The position numbers and the translations under genes were made by a program. Below, in pieces: positions 8,819-16,575 of a stretch of 27,610 nucleotides of DNA. Below the pieces are notes generated by a model. It had not been told where the DNA came from, did not search any database, and saw only the letters and a list, made by a program, of their open reading frames with translations. Origin of the DNA: Amphritea sp. (GTDB taxonomy: Bacteria; Pseudomonadota; Gammaproteobacteria; Pseudomonadales; Balneatricaceae); the NCBI GenBank assembly GCA_018067325.1, contig JAGPUU010000170.1, positions 1 through 27,610 on the forward strand, given 5' to 3'. Each line of letters opens with the position of its first letter. Positions within the stretch are counted from its first letter, which is position 1.

Positions 8819-8848
8819 TGATCCTATTTCAAATAGGTCACGTAAAGT
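8819..8848 (+). promoter_or_regulatory. predicted RpoE (ECF11) promoter of the FAD oxidase-DUF1365-cfa operon
   Basis: TGATCC (8819-8824), exactly 18 bases, then TAAAGT (8843-8848). This matches the ECF11 promoter form with the canonical spacer. The expected transcription start (about 8855) leaves a leader of about 26 bases before the ATG at 8881 and rules out an in-frame ATA start at 8818. Confidence 0.72.
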
Positions 8849-8880
8849 GTTTCAAACAGATCACAGTATGGACTGATCAG

Positions 8881-10257
8881 ATGAATATTGCCGCCATCCG
8901 CCCAAGAAAAATTGCCGTTATAGGATCAGGTATAGCCGGTCTGAGTTGCGCCTGGCTCCTGAATAAAGCCCACCAGGTAACCCTCTATGAAAAAGACGAC
9001 CGACTCGGTGGCCACTCAAATACGGTTAGCTTTGATCTCAAAGGCCAGCAGGTCGATGTAGACACTGGTTTTATTGTCTTTAACCCGGTGAACTATCCTA
9101 ACCTGGTAAAGTTTTTTGAGCATATTAATCTGCCAACCTGTGAAACCGATATGACCTTCGCTGTTTCTATCAATGATGGTCAATTAGAATACAGTGGTTC
9201 GGGACTGGGTGGTTTGTTTGCTCAGAAACGCAATTTGATCAGCCCGCCTTTCTGGTCGATGCTCAAAGACCTGATGCGGTTTTACCGCAATGCCGACAAT
9301 ATGATGCTTGATTCATCACTTGCTGATATAAGTTTGGGTGAGTTGCTACAACGACAGGGCTACGGAGATCGTTTTATTTATGATCACCTATTACCTATGG
9401 GGGCAGCGATATGGTCTACCCCGGTCAAACAGATGCTGGACTATCCGGCACTGAGCTTCCTTCGATTCTGTAAAAACCATGGCCTGCTTCAGGTTAATGA
9501 CCGCCCCCAATGGCATACTATTCCCGGCGGCAGTATCGGATATGTTCGTAAAATAGCTGCCGAGCTAGAGGGTAAAGTAAGGCTGAACAGTCGTATTCAT
9601 AAAGTAATACGTCAGCCCGAAGGTGTCATTATTGAAGACCTGCACGGTGCCCGAGAATATTATGATGATATCGTGCTGGCCTGCCATGCAGATCAGGCCT
9701 TGGCCCTATTAGCCAACCCTACCCCCGAAGAGCAACAACTCTTGAGTAGTTTTCCCTATCAACGTAACCAGGCTTTTCTTCATCTTGATCAAAGCCTACT
9801 GCCAAAAGACAGGAAAACCTGGTCTAGCTGGAACTATATGGCTTCTGGCAGTGGCCTCGACGACCGACAGGTATCCGTTAGTTACTGGATGAACTGTCTA
9901 CAGCCACTAGCCACAGAAGTACCTATCATCGTTTCGCTTAATCCGCTGAAAGAGCCGGCTCCTGAGAAGATGATACGTAGTTTTTTCTATGACCATCCCG
10001 CTTTTGGGCGAGATTCACTGGCGAATCAGCAAAAGCTTTGGAACCTTCAGGGCCACCAGAACACCTGGTTCTGTGGCGCCTGGTTTGGCTATGGTTTCCA
10101 TGAAGATGGTATTCAATCAGGCCTGGCCGTCGCTGAACAGTTAGGGGGAATTCCCCGCCCCTGGCAGCTGGAAGAGCCGAGCAGCAGAATATTTGTTACT
10201 GATCTGCTAACCCAAGAAAACGATGGAACTGATCGTCTGGAGAAGGCTAATGGATGA
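8881..10257 (+). CDS. FAD-dependent amine-oxidase-like protein (NAD(P)-binding, protoporphyrinogen/phytoene-type fold)
   Basis: A 458-residue flavoprotein. The dinucleotide motif GSGIAG is at 15-20, Glu37 should bind the ribose, and RLGGHSNT (41-48) is the usual second motif of the amine-oxidase/desaturase superfamily. A C-terminal FAD segment includes WFCGAWFGYGFHEDG. Such proteins, followed by DUF1365 and a cyclopropane-synthase-like gene, are a conserved trio in many bacteria and belong to RpoE/ChrR-type responses. The reaction is not known from sequence; oxidation or desaturation of a membrane lipid acyl chain is a reasonable inference. The start at 8881 is chosen because the ECF11-like promoter lies at 8819-8848. 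It overlaps the next gene by eight bases. Confidence 0.85.
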   Translation: MNIAAIRPRKIAVIGSGIAGLSCAWLLNKAHQVTLYEKDDRLGGHSNTVSFDLKGQQVDVDTGFIVFNPVNYPNLVKFFEHINLPTCETDMTFAVSINDGQLEYSGSGLGGLFAQKRNLISPPFWSMLKDLMRFYRNADNMMLDSSLADISLGELLQRQGYGDRFIYDHLLPMGAAIWSTPVKQMLDYPALSFLRFCKNHGLLQVNDRPQWHTIPGGSIGYVRKIAAELEGKVRLNSRIHKVIRQPEGVIIEDLHGAREYYDDIVLACHADQALALLANPTPEEQQLLSSFPYQRNQAFLHLDQSLLPKDRKTWSSWNYMASGSGLDDRQVSVSYWMNCLQPLATEVPIIVSLNPLKEPAPEKMIRSFFYDHPAFGRDSLANQQKLWNLQGHQNTWFCGAWFGYGFHEDGIQSGLAVAEQLGGIPRPWQLEEPSSRIFVTDLLTQENDGTDRLEKANG

Positions 10258-11062
10258 GTTTAATTCAGCGGTCTATACCGGTGTGGTGATGCACCATCGA
10301 TTTACACCTAAACAGCATCGTTTCATCTATCGAGTATTCTCACTCTGTCTCGATCTGGATGAACTGCCTGACCTGCACAAAAAATTCAGACTCTTTAGTC
10401 GCAGCCGCTTCAGTCTGTTCTCATTCAGAGAGAGTGACCACGGACGGGGAGACGGACAACTACGCAAAGAGATAACTGGGCTGCTATCAGAACGGGGTTA
10501 TGCCTCGGCAACCAGTCGCATAGAGCTACTCTGTTATCCAAGAATCCTGGGATACAGTTTCAATCCGCTGAGCGTCTACTTTTGCTATAACCATAAGAAT
10601 GAACCCGAAGTGATCCTCTATGAAGTCAGCAACACCTTTGGCCAGCGACATTGCTACCTATTGGTGAACGACAAGCCAGCAGAAAAGATCGTCCGTCATA
10701 ACTGCCATAAACTAATGTATGTCAGCCCGTTTATGCCGATGGACACCGCCTACAGCTTCAGAATCCTTCCCCCCAAAGAGAGTGTATCTGTCTGCATTCG
10801 ACAAAGCCGTAAAGAGGATGAAAAAGAGGTTCCTATTTTAAATGCCACTTTTACAGGCCAGCGACTAGAGATATCCGACCCCGGCCTGCTAAAGCTTTTT
10901 TTCACCCACCCATTGATGACTCTGAAAGTTATAGGCGCAATTCACTGGGAAGCTCTGAGACTCTTGATAAAGGGTCTTAAGTTACAACCGCGAAATACTT
11001 CTAAAAGTTACAGCATAAGCTGGTCAGATCGTCATGGAGAAAGTCACTATGAAAACCTGTAA
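10250..11062 (+). CDS. DUF1365 family protein
   Basis: A 270-residue DUF1365 protein. Recognisable family features are YTGVVMHHRFTPKQHRFIYRVF near the N-terminus, YPRILGYSFNPLSVYFCY in the centre and the HPLMTLKVIGAIHWEAL segment near the end. The biochemical function is unknown. The fixed position between the FAD oxidase and the Cfa-like gene suggests a partner in the same lipid reaction. The ATG at 10250 is used, with GGAGAAGG seven bases upstream, rather than the ATG nine codons earlier, which has no clear ribosome site. The end overlaps the next gene by 14 bases. Confidence 0.9.
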   Translation: MDEFNSAVYTGVVMHHRFTPKQHRFIYRVFSLCLDLDELPDLHKKFRLFSRSRFSLFSFRESDHGRGDGQLRKEITGLLSERGYASATSRIELLCYPRILGYSFNPLSVYFCYNHKNEPEVILYEVSNTFGQRHCYLLVNDKPAEKIVRHNCHKLMYVSPFMPMDTAYSFRILPPKESVSVCIRQSRKEDEKEVPILNATFTGQRLEISDPGLLKLFFTHPLMTLKVIGAIHWEALRLLIKGLKLQPRNTSKSYSISWSDRHGESHYENL

Positions 11063-12326
11063 TTCCACCGCTACTGCAGTCACAGGCAACTCACAGATAA
11101 AGTCAGGTTATAAGCTCGATTACAAGCTAAAAGAGAACAAAGCCAGCTGGCTTGAGCAAAAGATACTCAATAGGTTTAAAGCTTCTCTTAGTAAATCCAA
11201 AGGCAGGCTTCACATGGTTATGCCAAGCGGCTACCACACCAGCTTTGGTGATCAGCAAGGATTAGAAGTCACCGTTAAATTAAATAACCTACGCTGTCTT
11301 TTAAGGCTCTTTACCGGCGGCTCAACTGGATGGTCTGAAGGTTATATAGCTGGAGAATGGGACACTCAGGATCTAACTACTCTGCTTCGCTGGGGGCTAC
11401 AAAATGAGGCCATTCTTGAAGGCATTGCTAAAGCAGGCCATCTGAAAAAACTAGCACATAATATCTATCACTGGCGTAATCAGAATAGCCGTACTGGTAG
11501 CCGTCGCAATATAGCGGCTCACTATGATTTGGGAAACGATTTCTATGAGCTTTGGCTGGACAAGACTATGTCTTACTCAGCCGCTCTGTTTGATTCGGAT
11601 GAACAATGCCTCGAAGCGGCTCAGACCGCTAAATACCAACAGATTATCGATATGCTTGGCCCGCAAAAAAGCGATCATATTGTTGAGATCGGTTGTGGCT
11701 GGGGCGGCTTTGCTGAGCAGTTACTACAGCAACATACCGTCAGAGTTCATGGGGTAACTCTTTCAGAAGAACAGCTTCAATGGAGCCGTGACCGACTGGC
11801 ATCAGCAGGCCTGGAGAATCGGTCAAACATTAGCCTGACCGATTACCGGGACCTGATTACCCGATACGATGGTGTGGTTTCCATCGAAATGTTTGAAGCG
11901 GTGGGTGAAAAATATTGGGATGCCTACTTTGAAACCCTCAAAACCTGCCTCAAACCTAATGGCAAAGCGGTCCTTCAGGTTATCAGTATTGAAGACCAAC
12001 GATTTGAGACCTACCGGGAACAGGCTGATTTCATTCAACGGTATATATTCCCGGGTGGCATGTTACCCAGTATCAGCCGCCTGAAACAAAAATTTGAAGA
12101 GCACGGATTTGAACTACAGCATAAACAACTATTCGGTAAGGACTATGCGCTCACTCTTAGGCATTGGCGAAAAAGCTTTGAGCAACAAACTGAAGCCTTG
12201 GAAAAGCTGGGCTATGATGAACGATTCAGGCGTTTATGGCGCTACTACCTTTGCTACTGTGAAGCGGGTTTCGAAGAGGGGTCTATCGATGTAGGTCTGT
12301 ATCAAATTGCAAATCGCAATCCCTGA
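11049..12326 (+). CDS. cyclopropane-fatty-acyl-phospholipid synthase family methyltransferase
   Basis: A 425-residue SAM-dependent methyltransferase of the CFA synthase family. Visible motifs: HYDLGNDFYELWLDKTMSYSAALF, the SAM-binding VEIGCGWGGF (212-221), SIEMFEAVGEKYW and YIFPGGMLPS. It transfers a methyl group to an unsaturated acyl chain of membrane phospholipid. Its place in an RpoE/ChrR cluster suggests a role like the Rhodobacter RSP1091-region enzymes linked to methylated or furan fatty acids rather than general cyclopropane formation, but residues alone do not separate these. The ATG at 11049 has GGAG nine bases upstream (11036-11039); an in-frame ATG at 11034 is the alternative. It is the last gene of the trio. 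Confidence 0.9.
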   Translation: MKTCNSTATAVTGNSQIKSGYKLDYKLKENKASWLEQKILNRFKASLSKSKGRLHMVMPSGYHTSFGDQQGLEVTVKLNNLRCLLRLFTGGSTGWSEGYIAGEWDTQDLTTLLRWGLQNEAILEGIAKAGHLKKLAHNIYHWRNQNSRTGSRRNIAAHYDLGNDFYELWLDKTMSYSAALFDSDEQCLEAAQTAKYQQIIDMLGPQKSDHIVEIGCGWGGFAEQLLQQHTVRVHGVTLSEEQLQWSRDRLASAGLENRSNISLTDYRDLITRYDGVVSIEMFEAVGEKYWDAYFETLKTCLKPNGKAVLQVISIEDQRFETYREQADFIQRYIFPGGMLPSISRLKQKFEEHGFELQHKQLFGKDYALTLRHWRKSFEQQTEALEKLGYDERFRRLWRYYLCYCEAGFEEGSIDVGLYQIANRNP

Positions 12327-12354
12327 TTTTGTTTATTAGTAATGAGCATCTTAG

Positions 12355-12389
12355 AGACGGACACCCGAATGCTAATAGGGTGCCTGTCT
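12355..12389. terminator. imperfect hairpin between convergent genes, possible terminator
   Basis: AGACGGACACCC (12355-12366) can pair with GGGTGCCTGTCT (12378-12389) around an 11-base loop, with one mismatch and one G-T pair. It lies between the stop of the Cfa-like gene and the stop of the HDOD gene, which converge. There is no T-run, so intrinsic termination is doubtful. Confidence 0.35.
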
Positions 12390-12390
12390 G

Positions 12391-13233
12391 TCAATACTTC
12401 TGCTCTAACTGGTCTAGATATCCATCACGTATGTCCAGATAGTCCACATCAGGCAATCCAAGATACTCCAACGCGTGCTTCAACTCATAATTTTCTATGC
12501 GTGAGCTATCTATCCGCCAGTATCGTCGGTATCTCTCACTAATATTTTTGGCCAGCAGCACAAGGCAAAATAACATCTTACTACTCTCCCCTATCTGATC
12601 AGCCGAGGTCAGTAGAGACGTTGGGTAATAAACCTGTAGTCTGATAGCATCACAAATATCATTTGGCATCTTCCAGGACTCAGCAATTTCAGCACCTACA
12701 CTGAAGTGGTCAACACCAAAAGCCTCCCTCTCTTTCTGGCTAAGAGAAGCGTGTTGAAGACCATCATGTTGGGTAAGAAATTCACGATAGTCCGGAAAGT
12801 TTTCCATCATAAGCGGCACACCACAATCGTGTAACATCCCCAAAGCATATGCCTGATCAGGATTTTCTTTAGATAGTTTAGGTGCTAGCTCTGCAGCAAG
12901 TTCAGCAACTTCTATTGCAGTATCCCAAAACCGGTCCAGACGACCCGTCTTTGAAAGAGACTTTCTTAGTAATATAAGCTCTGTAAGGGTATAAAGACGT
13001 TTCAAGCCCAATCGCATAACCGCTTGACGTAGCGTTTTAAACTTACTGGCACCTGAAAAAACAGGACTGTTGGCGGTCGACATGACCACAGTAAACAAGG
13101 ACACGTCCGCTTTAATAACATTTACAACGGCATCCAGGTTCGGTTCACTCTGCTTCAATAGGGAAGATAACGTTATAAGTGTCTCGGGACGGGGGGGAAT
13201 AAGGTAGGGTTTCGAACGCATATAAACTGCCAT
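12391..13233 (-). CDS. HDOD domain protein
   Basis: A 280-residue single-domain HDOD protein: N-terminal PPRPETLITLSSLLKQ helix, LRQAVMRLGLKRL, and an HD-like segment (AYALGMLHDCGVPLMMENFP) followed by FGVDHFSVGAEIAESWKMP. HDOD domains resemble HD phosphohydrolases but usually lack catalysis; members take part in signal transduction and sometimes c-di-GMP or stress control. The gene stands alone, separated from the NTF2-like operon by about 157 bases, and I see no ECF11-type promoter before it. The ribosome site is not clear; Met5 is an alternative start. Confidence 0.85.
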   Translation of the reverse strand: MAVYMRSKPYLIPPRPETLITLSSLLKQSEPNLDAVVNVIKADVSLFTVVMSTANSPVFSGASKFKTLRQAVMRLGLKRLYTLTELILLRKSLSKTGRLDRFWDTAIEVAELAAELAPKLSKENPDQAYALGMLHDCGVPLMMENFPDYREFLTQHDGLQHASLSQKEREAFGVDHFSVGAEIAESWKMPNDICDAIRLQVYYPTSLLTSADQIGESSKMLFCLVLLAKNISERYRRYWRIDSSRIENYELKHALEYLGLPDVDYLDIRDGYLDQLEQKY

Positions 13234-13390
13234 ACGTAATTCTGAATGAGAGACTTATTGTAACATCGCTTTGTTATCATAGGCTTAAGTGAAACACCCC
13301 AGAATGGGTAATAGCAGCAGCGTTATAAAGTGTATGGTAAGACAGGCCTATCTCAATTCTTAATAGTGATCCCGCTCCAACACTTATTCA

Positions 13391-13855
13391 TTATGCCGCT
13401 TTGTAAGCAGCCCTCTTTCGTATCATTCGAATCAGCTTTCCCAATAGGGGAAACTGTTGCATCAATACGCTGGCGTCCCAAAAGTCCTGATGACTTGTCA
13501 CCAGCCAGGCTTCATTAAAACAGATGCGACTACAACCTTCGGTAGAGAAATCTCCCGTCAGAGATGAAGCAGCAGAGAAACGCCAGTAAAGATAACCCAC
13601 GCTGCCCTGTATCTGTGAGTCCAATAGATCAAAACGCACATCGTCCAGCTGCTCAAACATCTCAGCCATCACACCAATAAAAAGATCCCTTCCCTGAACT
13701 GTATTAAACGGGTCACTAAAACACATCTCATCGGTAACCAACCTACCTAATGCCTCAAGGTTGTCCGGTGTTAGTTGCGTTAGCTGAGTAACATAACAGT
13801 CAAAGGCTTCTCTATTGAGTAGAGATGCATTTAAAGAATCACAGATTTCTGACAT
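13391..13855 (-). CDS. NTF2-like / SnoaL-like protein
   Basis: A 154-residue protein with the cone-shaped NTF2/SnoaL fold signature: LGRLVTDEMCFSDPFNTVQGRDLFIGVMAEMFEQ, then alternating strands including YLYWRFS and the HQDFWDAS end. No catalytic residues can be assigned. It is the last gene of the DUF2878 operon, overlapping the SDR gene end by 17 bases. In related clusters the same protein accompanies the SDR. A binding or isomerase-like role on a small hydrophobic ligand is inference. Confidence 0.8.
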   Translation of the reverse strand: MSEICDSLNASLLNREAFDCYVTQLTQLTPDNLEALGRLVTDEMCFSDPFNTVQGRDLFIGVMAEMFEQLDDVRFDLLDSQIQGSVGYLYWRFSAASSLTGDFSTEGCSRICFNEAWLVTSHQDFWDASVLMQQFPLLGKLIRMIRKRAAYKAA

Positions 13856-14693
13856 TTTTACCCGCTCCGGTAGCTCGGCCTATCAGTTTAAAATACCAGC
13901 TATAGGGCAACAACCTGAAGAGTTTTAGCCAATAAACAAAGCGACGTGGGAATACGATCTCAAAGCGCTTACTCAAAAGCCCCTGAACTATTCGTCTGGC
14001 GGCTTCATCCGGCTCCATCAACGCAGGCATCGGAAACTCATTCTTATCCGTAAGCGGCGTACGAACAAAACCAGGATTGATCAGCTGTATTCTGATGCCA
14101 CTACCTTGCAAATCAAGATAAAGGGACTCACAAAGATTGATCAGTGCCGCCTTCCCGGCCCCATAAGCTGCGGCAGTTGGAAGGCCCCGATAACCGGCAA
14201 CAGATGAAACCACCGCGATATGGCCTTTTAATTCAGGTATAAAAACGCGATCAGATTCACCGGTAGCTTGTTCAGATACCCTACCAAGATAACGGTATAA
14301 AATAGGTTCAAGGCAATTAACGGTGCCCTGTAGGTTAATATCAAGCAGCGCTTTACAACGCTGCGCAGAAAACTCCGCGGCAGAAAAAGGGTCATGACTG
14401 CCCGCATTTAATACGACGAGATCCGGTAATACCCCCTCACTGTCCCAAATATAAAACTGCTCTTGTACCGCCGCTAAGTCACGAATATCCAGCGGTACCA
14501 CTATTAACTTGCCGGAACACTCTGCCAGTTCCTGCTGTAGCAGCTCTAGTTGCTCTGTTGTTCGGGCTGACCCATACACAGTAACACCGTTACGACACAA
14601 CAAGCGGGTAACCTCAGCACCTATGCCTCTACCTGCACCCGTCACCCAAGCGCTTTTCCAGGGCAGATCCATCGCTAATGCGCCAGAGTTCAT
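13839..14693 (-). CDS. short-chain dehydrogenase/reductase
   Basis: A 284-residue classical SDR. TGAGRGIG (18-25) binds the cofactor, NAG is at 96-98, and the catalytic tetrad is Asn120, Ser164, Tyr177 and Lys181 (YGAGK). The PGFVRTPLT segment follows. A hydrophobic, aromatic-rich C-terminal stretch (about 250-275) could touch the membrane. The start overlaps the DUF3833 gene as ATGA. The substrate is unknown; an alcohol or ketone on a lipid would suit the operon. In the Rhodobacter RpoE regulon a short-chain dehydrogenase is in the same operon as the Cfa-like gene; here they lie in two nearby operons. Confidence 0.88.
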   Translation of the reverse strand: MNSGALAMDLPWKSAWVTGAGRGIGAEVTRLLCRNGVTVYGSARTTEQLELLQQELAECSGKLIVVPLDIRDLAAVQEQFYIWDSEGVLPDLVVLNAGSHDPFSAAEFSAQRCKALLDINLQGTVNCLEPILYRYLGRVSEQATGESDRVFIPELKGHIAVVSSVAGYRGLPTAAAYGAGKAALINLCESLYLDLQGSGIRIQLINPGFVRTPLTDKNEFPMPALMEPDEAARRIVQGLLSKRFEIVFPRRFVYWLKLFRLLPYSWYFKLIGRATGAGKNVRNL

Positions 14694-15283
14694 AGCCCCT
14701 CCGCTGGGTCACAGGCAGGCTCAACGGCTTCAACTAAAGCGGTTTCTGCATCTGATAGCTTACGAATATGCAACGTCAGCTCACCAACCGTGAGACCAAA
14801 CTTTTTCATTTTAGTCCGATTGATCAGGTTGTTCTCATCAATCAGGTAGAGCCAATCATCCAGGTATATATCCCATACCTTTCCATTCACCGGGACTTGC
14901 AGAGTATAACGCCAGTTTAGGGTATTGCCCTGAGCTTCACCTAACGCCTCACCTACAATATCTCCGGCTGTACCTCGATAGCTATTACCCTGTTTAACTA
15001 ATTTCCAGCAACGGCTCTGCTGCTCTCCATCACTGAAAAAAAACTGTTCATCCAGTGTTCCTCGGTCATCCTGCCACTGACCGATGATATCGGCTTTAAA
15101 GCGTCGGGTTACCTTGCCTGAAAAGCTCTGAAGCATGCCATAAGCCACCAGACGTCCATCAAAAAAACGATCTAATTCCAGAACAGGCTTATCATTCCTA
15201 TAATCATCAACGCTGGCCGCGCAACCTGGCAGTATCAGTAAAATAGGCAATGCCAGGGGCAAAAACGTTGTCATATTAATCAT
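14690..15283 (-). CDS. DUF3833 lipoprotein
   Basis: A 197-residue lipoprotein. The signal peptide ends in LPGC with Cys21 as the lipid site. The mature domain has the DUF3833 pattern (LELDRFFDGRLVAYGMLQ, then FKADIIGQW and NWRYTLQVPVNGKVW), a beta-rich lipocalin-like fold by appearance. The ATG at 15283 is used because GGAG sits six bases upstream; a GTG at 15295 and ATG at 15289 are in frame but overlie that site. It lies 13 bases after the chalcone-isomerase-like gene. A role in carrying or binding a lipid is inference. Confidence 0.85.
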   Translation of the reverse strand: MINMTTFLPLALPILLILPGCAASVDDYRNDKPVLELDRFFDGRLVAYGMLQSFSGKVTRRFKADIIGQWQDDRGTLDEQFFFSDGEQQSRCWKLVKQGNSYRGTAGDIVGEALGEAQGNTLNWRYTLQVPVNGKVWDIYLDDWLYLIDENNLINRTKMKKFGLTVGELTLHIRKLSDAETALVEAVEPACDPAEGL

Positions 15284-15296
15284 ATCCATCTCCACA

Positions 15297-15812
15297 TTAA
15301 TCTCCGGCTTTACCGGTTAGCGCTTTTGTGAGTTGCGGAAAATTACTGTTATCCGATAACCAGATATTCAGAAATGCCTGGCAAAACATCTCATCTGCCA
15401 GAGTGCCGATATACCCTTGGTTATAATAAAAATGCCCATCCCCCTCTGCATTCTGATAAAACGTCAGGGAATCTCCTTCTCTGATATCTGGCCAGATTTC
15501 TTTTAGCTTCAACAACCAGGGAGCATAGCTACCTAACTCAATACCGGCCTGATCCCACTGATGTTCTGTTTCATCAAGGAGATCCTGTCTACTGATGTTA
15601 CGTTTGTATTTAAGCGTCAATAGCAAAGGCTCTGAAACCGATATAAAGCGTCCTTCAGGGCTTGCCAATGTTGCGGTATACACGCTAAACCAAAGCACCT
15701 TCAACTCCGCCTGCCCAACCGGCTTCATAAAGCTAGGCAGAGACTCAGACTTCGCATGAGCTGCTCCAGCCACGAAGATCATTAATACGATAAATAAAAG
15801 ATTAAGTCGCAT
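15297..15812 (-). CDS. exported chalcone-isomerase-like domain protein
   Basis: A 171-residue protein with a signal peptide (about 1-20, ending AGAAHA). The mature part has features of bacterial chalcone-isomerase-like proteins: VGQAELKVLWFSVYTATLASPEG, LTLKYKRNISRQDLLDET, and a late FCQAFLNIWLSDNS segment. Plant chalcone isomerase relatives include fatty-acid-binding proteins, so binding of an acyl chain in the periplasm is a fair inference. It overlaps DUF2878 by 11 bases. Confidence 0.85.
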   Translation of the reverse strand: MRLNLLFIVLMIFVAGAAHAKSESLPSFMKPVGQAELKVLWFSVYTATLASPEGRFISVSEPLLLTLKYKRNISRQDLLDETEHQWDQAGIELGSYAPWLLKLKEIWPDIREGDSLTFYQNAEGDGHFYYNQGYIGTLADEMFCQAFLNIWLSDNSNFPQLTKALTGKAGD

Positions 15813-16335
15813 CAGAAAATTGCTCCGAAAATTGCTGGCCGCTTAGCCAAAGCAGTAATGGGAAAAGCACCATCCACACCAGCATCAGAAGCAGGAAGGT
15901 TTGTATAAGGGGCAAACCAAACGCCACTACTCCAAAGCTACCTGCAGCAATATAAGTCAGGCTGCCGAAGATTCCACCACAGATTGCAGCGAGAACCCAC
16001 CGGCCACGGAAATAGGTCATACTTTGCCGCAGCGTGGCGCTAAAGCAGAACCACAGAAACAGTAACCAAAGCGGTGGAAACGCAGAAATACCGAAACGAA
16101 ACACCCCGGTAGCAGTCAGTAGCAGGTCAACCGCAAACCCAGTCAGCCCGCAACTTAGTAACACCACCGTTTCATGTACGGGGTGCCTATGGAACAACAG
16201 ATGCAAAATTAACAAAGTCGCTAGTATCATCAGGCTTGAGTCGGCCAATAGGATGGCGCACCACCAGCACAGCTGAAAACCACCCAGATTGACCCAGAAA
16301 TGTTGTGAATGGCCTGATCGAATTAGATATTTCAT
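15802..16335 (-). CDS. DUF2878 integral membrane protein
   Basis: A 177-residue protein with about five membrane segments (about 20-38, 45-65, 70-85, 88-102, 112-130, 134-160 by hydrophobicity, two of them weak). FWVNLGGFQLCWW near the N-terminus is the DUF2878 start pattern. The family function is unknown. It is the first gene of a five-gene operon. The ATG at 16335 lies only 11 bases after the first base of the predicted -10, so the transcript may be leaderless; no other good start is visible before the conserved FWVN segment. Confidence 0.85.
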   Translation of the reverse strand: MKYLIRSGHSQHFWVNLGGFQLCWWCAILLADSSLMILATLLILHLLFHRHPVHETVVLLSCGLTGFAVDLLLTATGVFRFGISAFPPLWLLFLWFCFSATLRQSMTYFRGRWVLAAICGGIFGSLTYIAAGSFGVVAFGLPLIQTFLLLMLVWMVLFPLLLWLSGQQFSEQFSDAT

Positions 16336-16340
16336 AACCC

Positions 16341-16370
16341 CTGTTACGTAAGCAGGACGAAGAAAGATCA
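16341..16370 (-). promoter_or_regulatory. predicted RpoE (ECF11) promoter of the DUF2878-NTF2 operon
   Basis: On the minus strand, TGATCT (16370-16365), exactly 18 bases, then TAACAG (16346-16341). It differs from TGATCC by one base and keeps the canonical spacer. The predicted transcription start falls on or next to the ATG at 16335. Confidence 0.62.
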
Positions 16371-16575
16371 GTCAGTATTAGTTCAGGTGTGAAAAGAGTC
16401 TTACGGCAACCGTAAACAGCGCTAAATAATTGATATATAAGAATGATTGATTTGTTTAAATAATTATTTAAGAACCACTCAAACTGGGGAATTACTAACT
16501 ATACCCGTTTGAATTGTACGTGTTAATATAGCCCTACGTTACCCACATAATCTCTGGTAGAAAAAGGTCGCATTC

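Noticed and set aside
12355..12389. Mobile-element end or repeat at the imperfect inverted repeat
   Set aside because: There is a single copy, no transposase nearby and no target duplication; a hairpin between convergent genes explains it.
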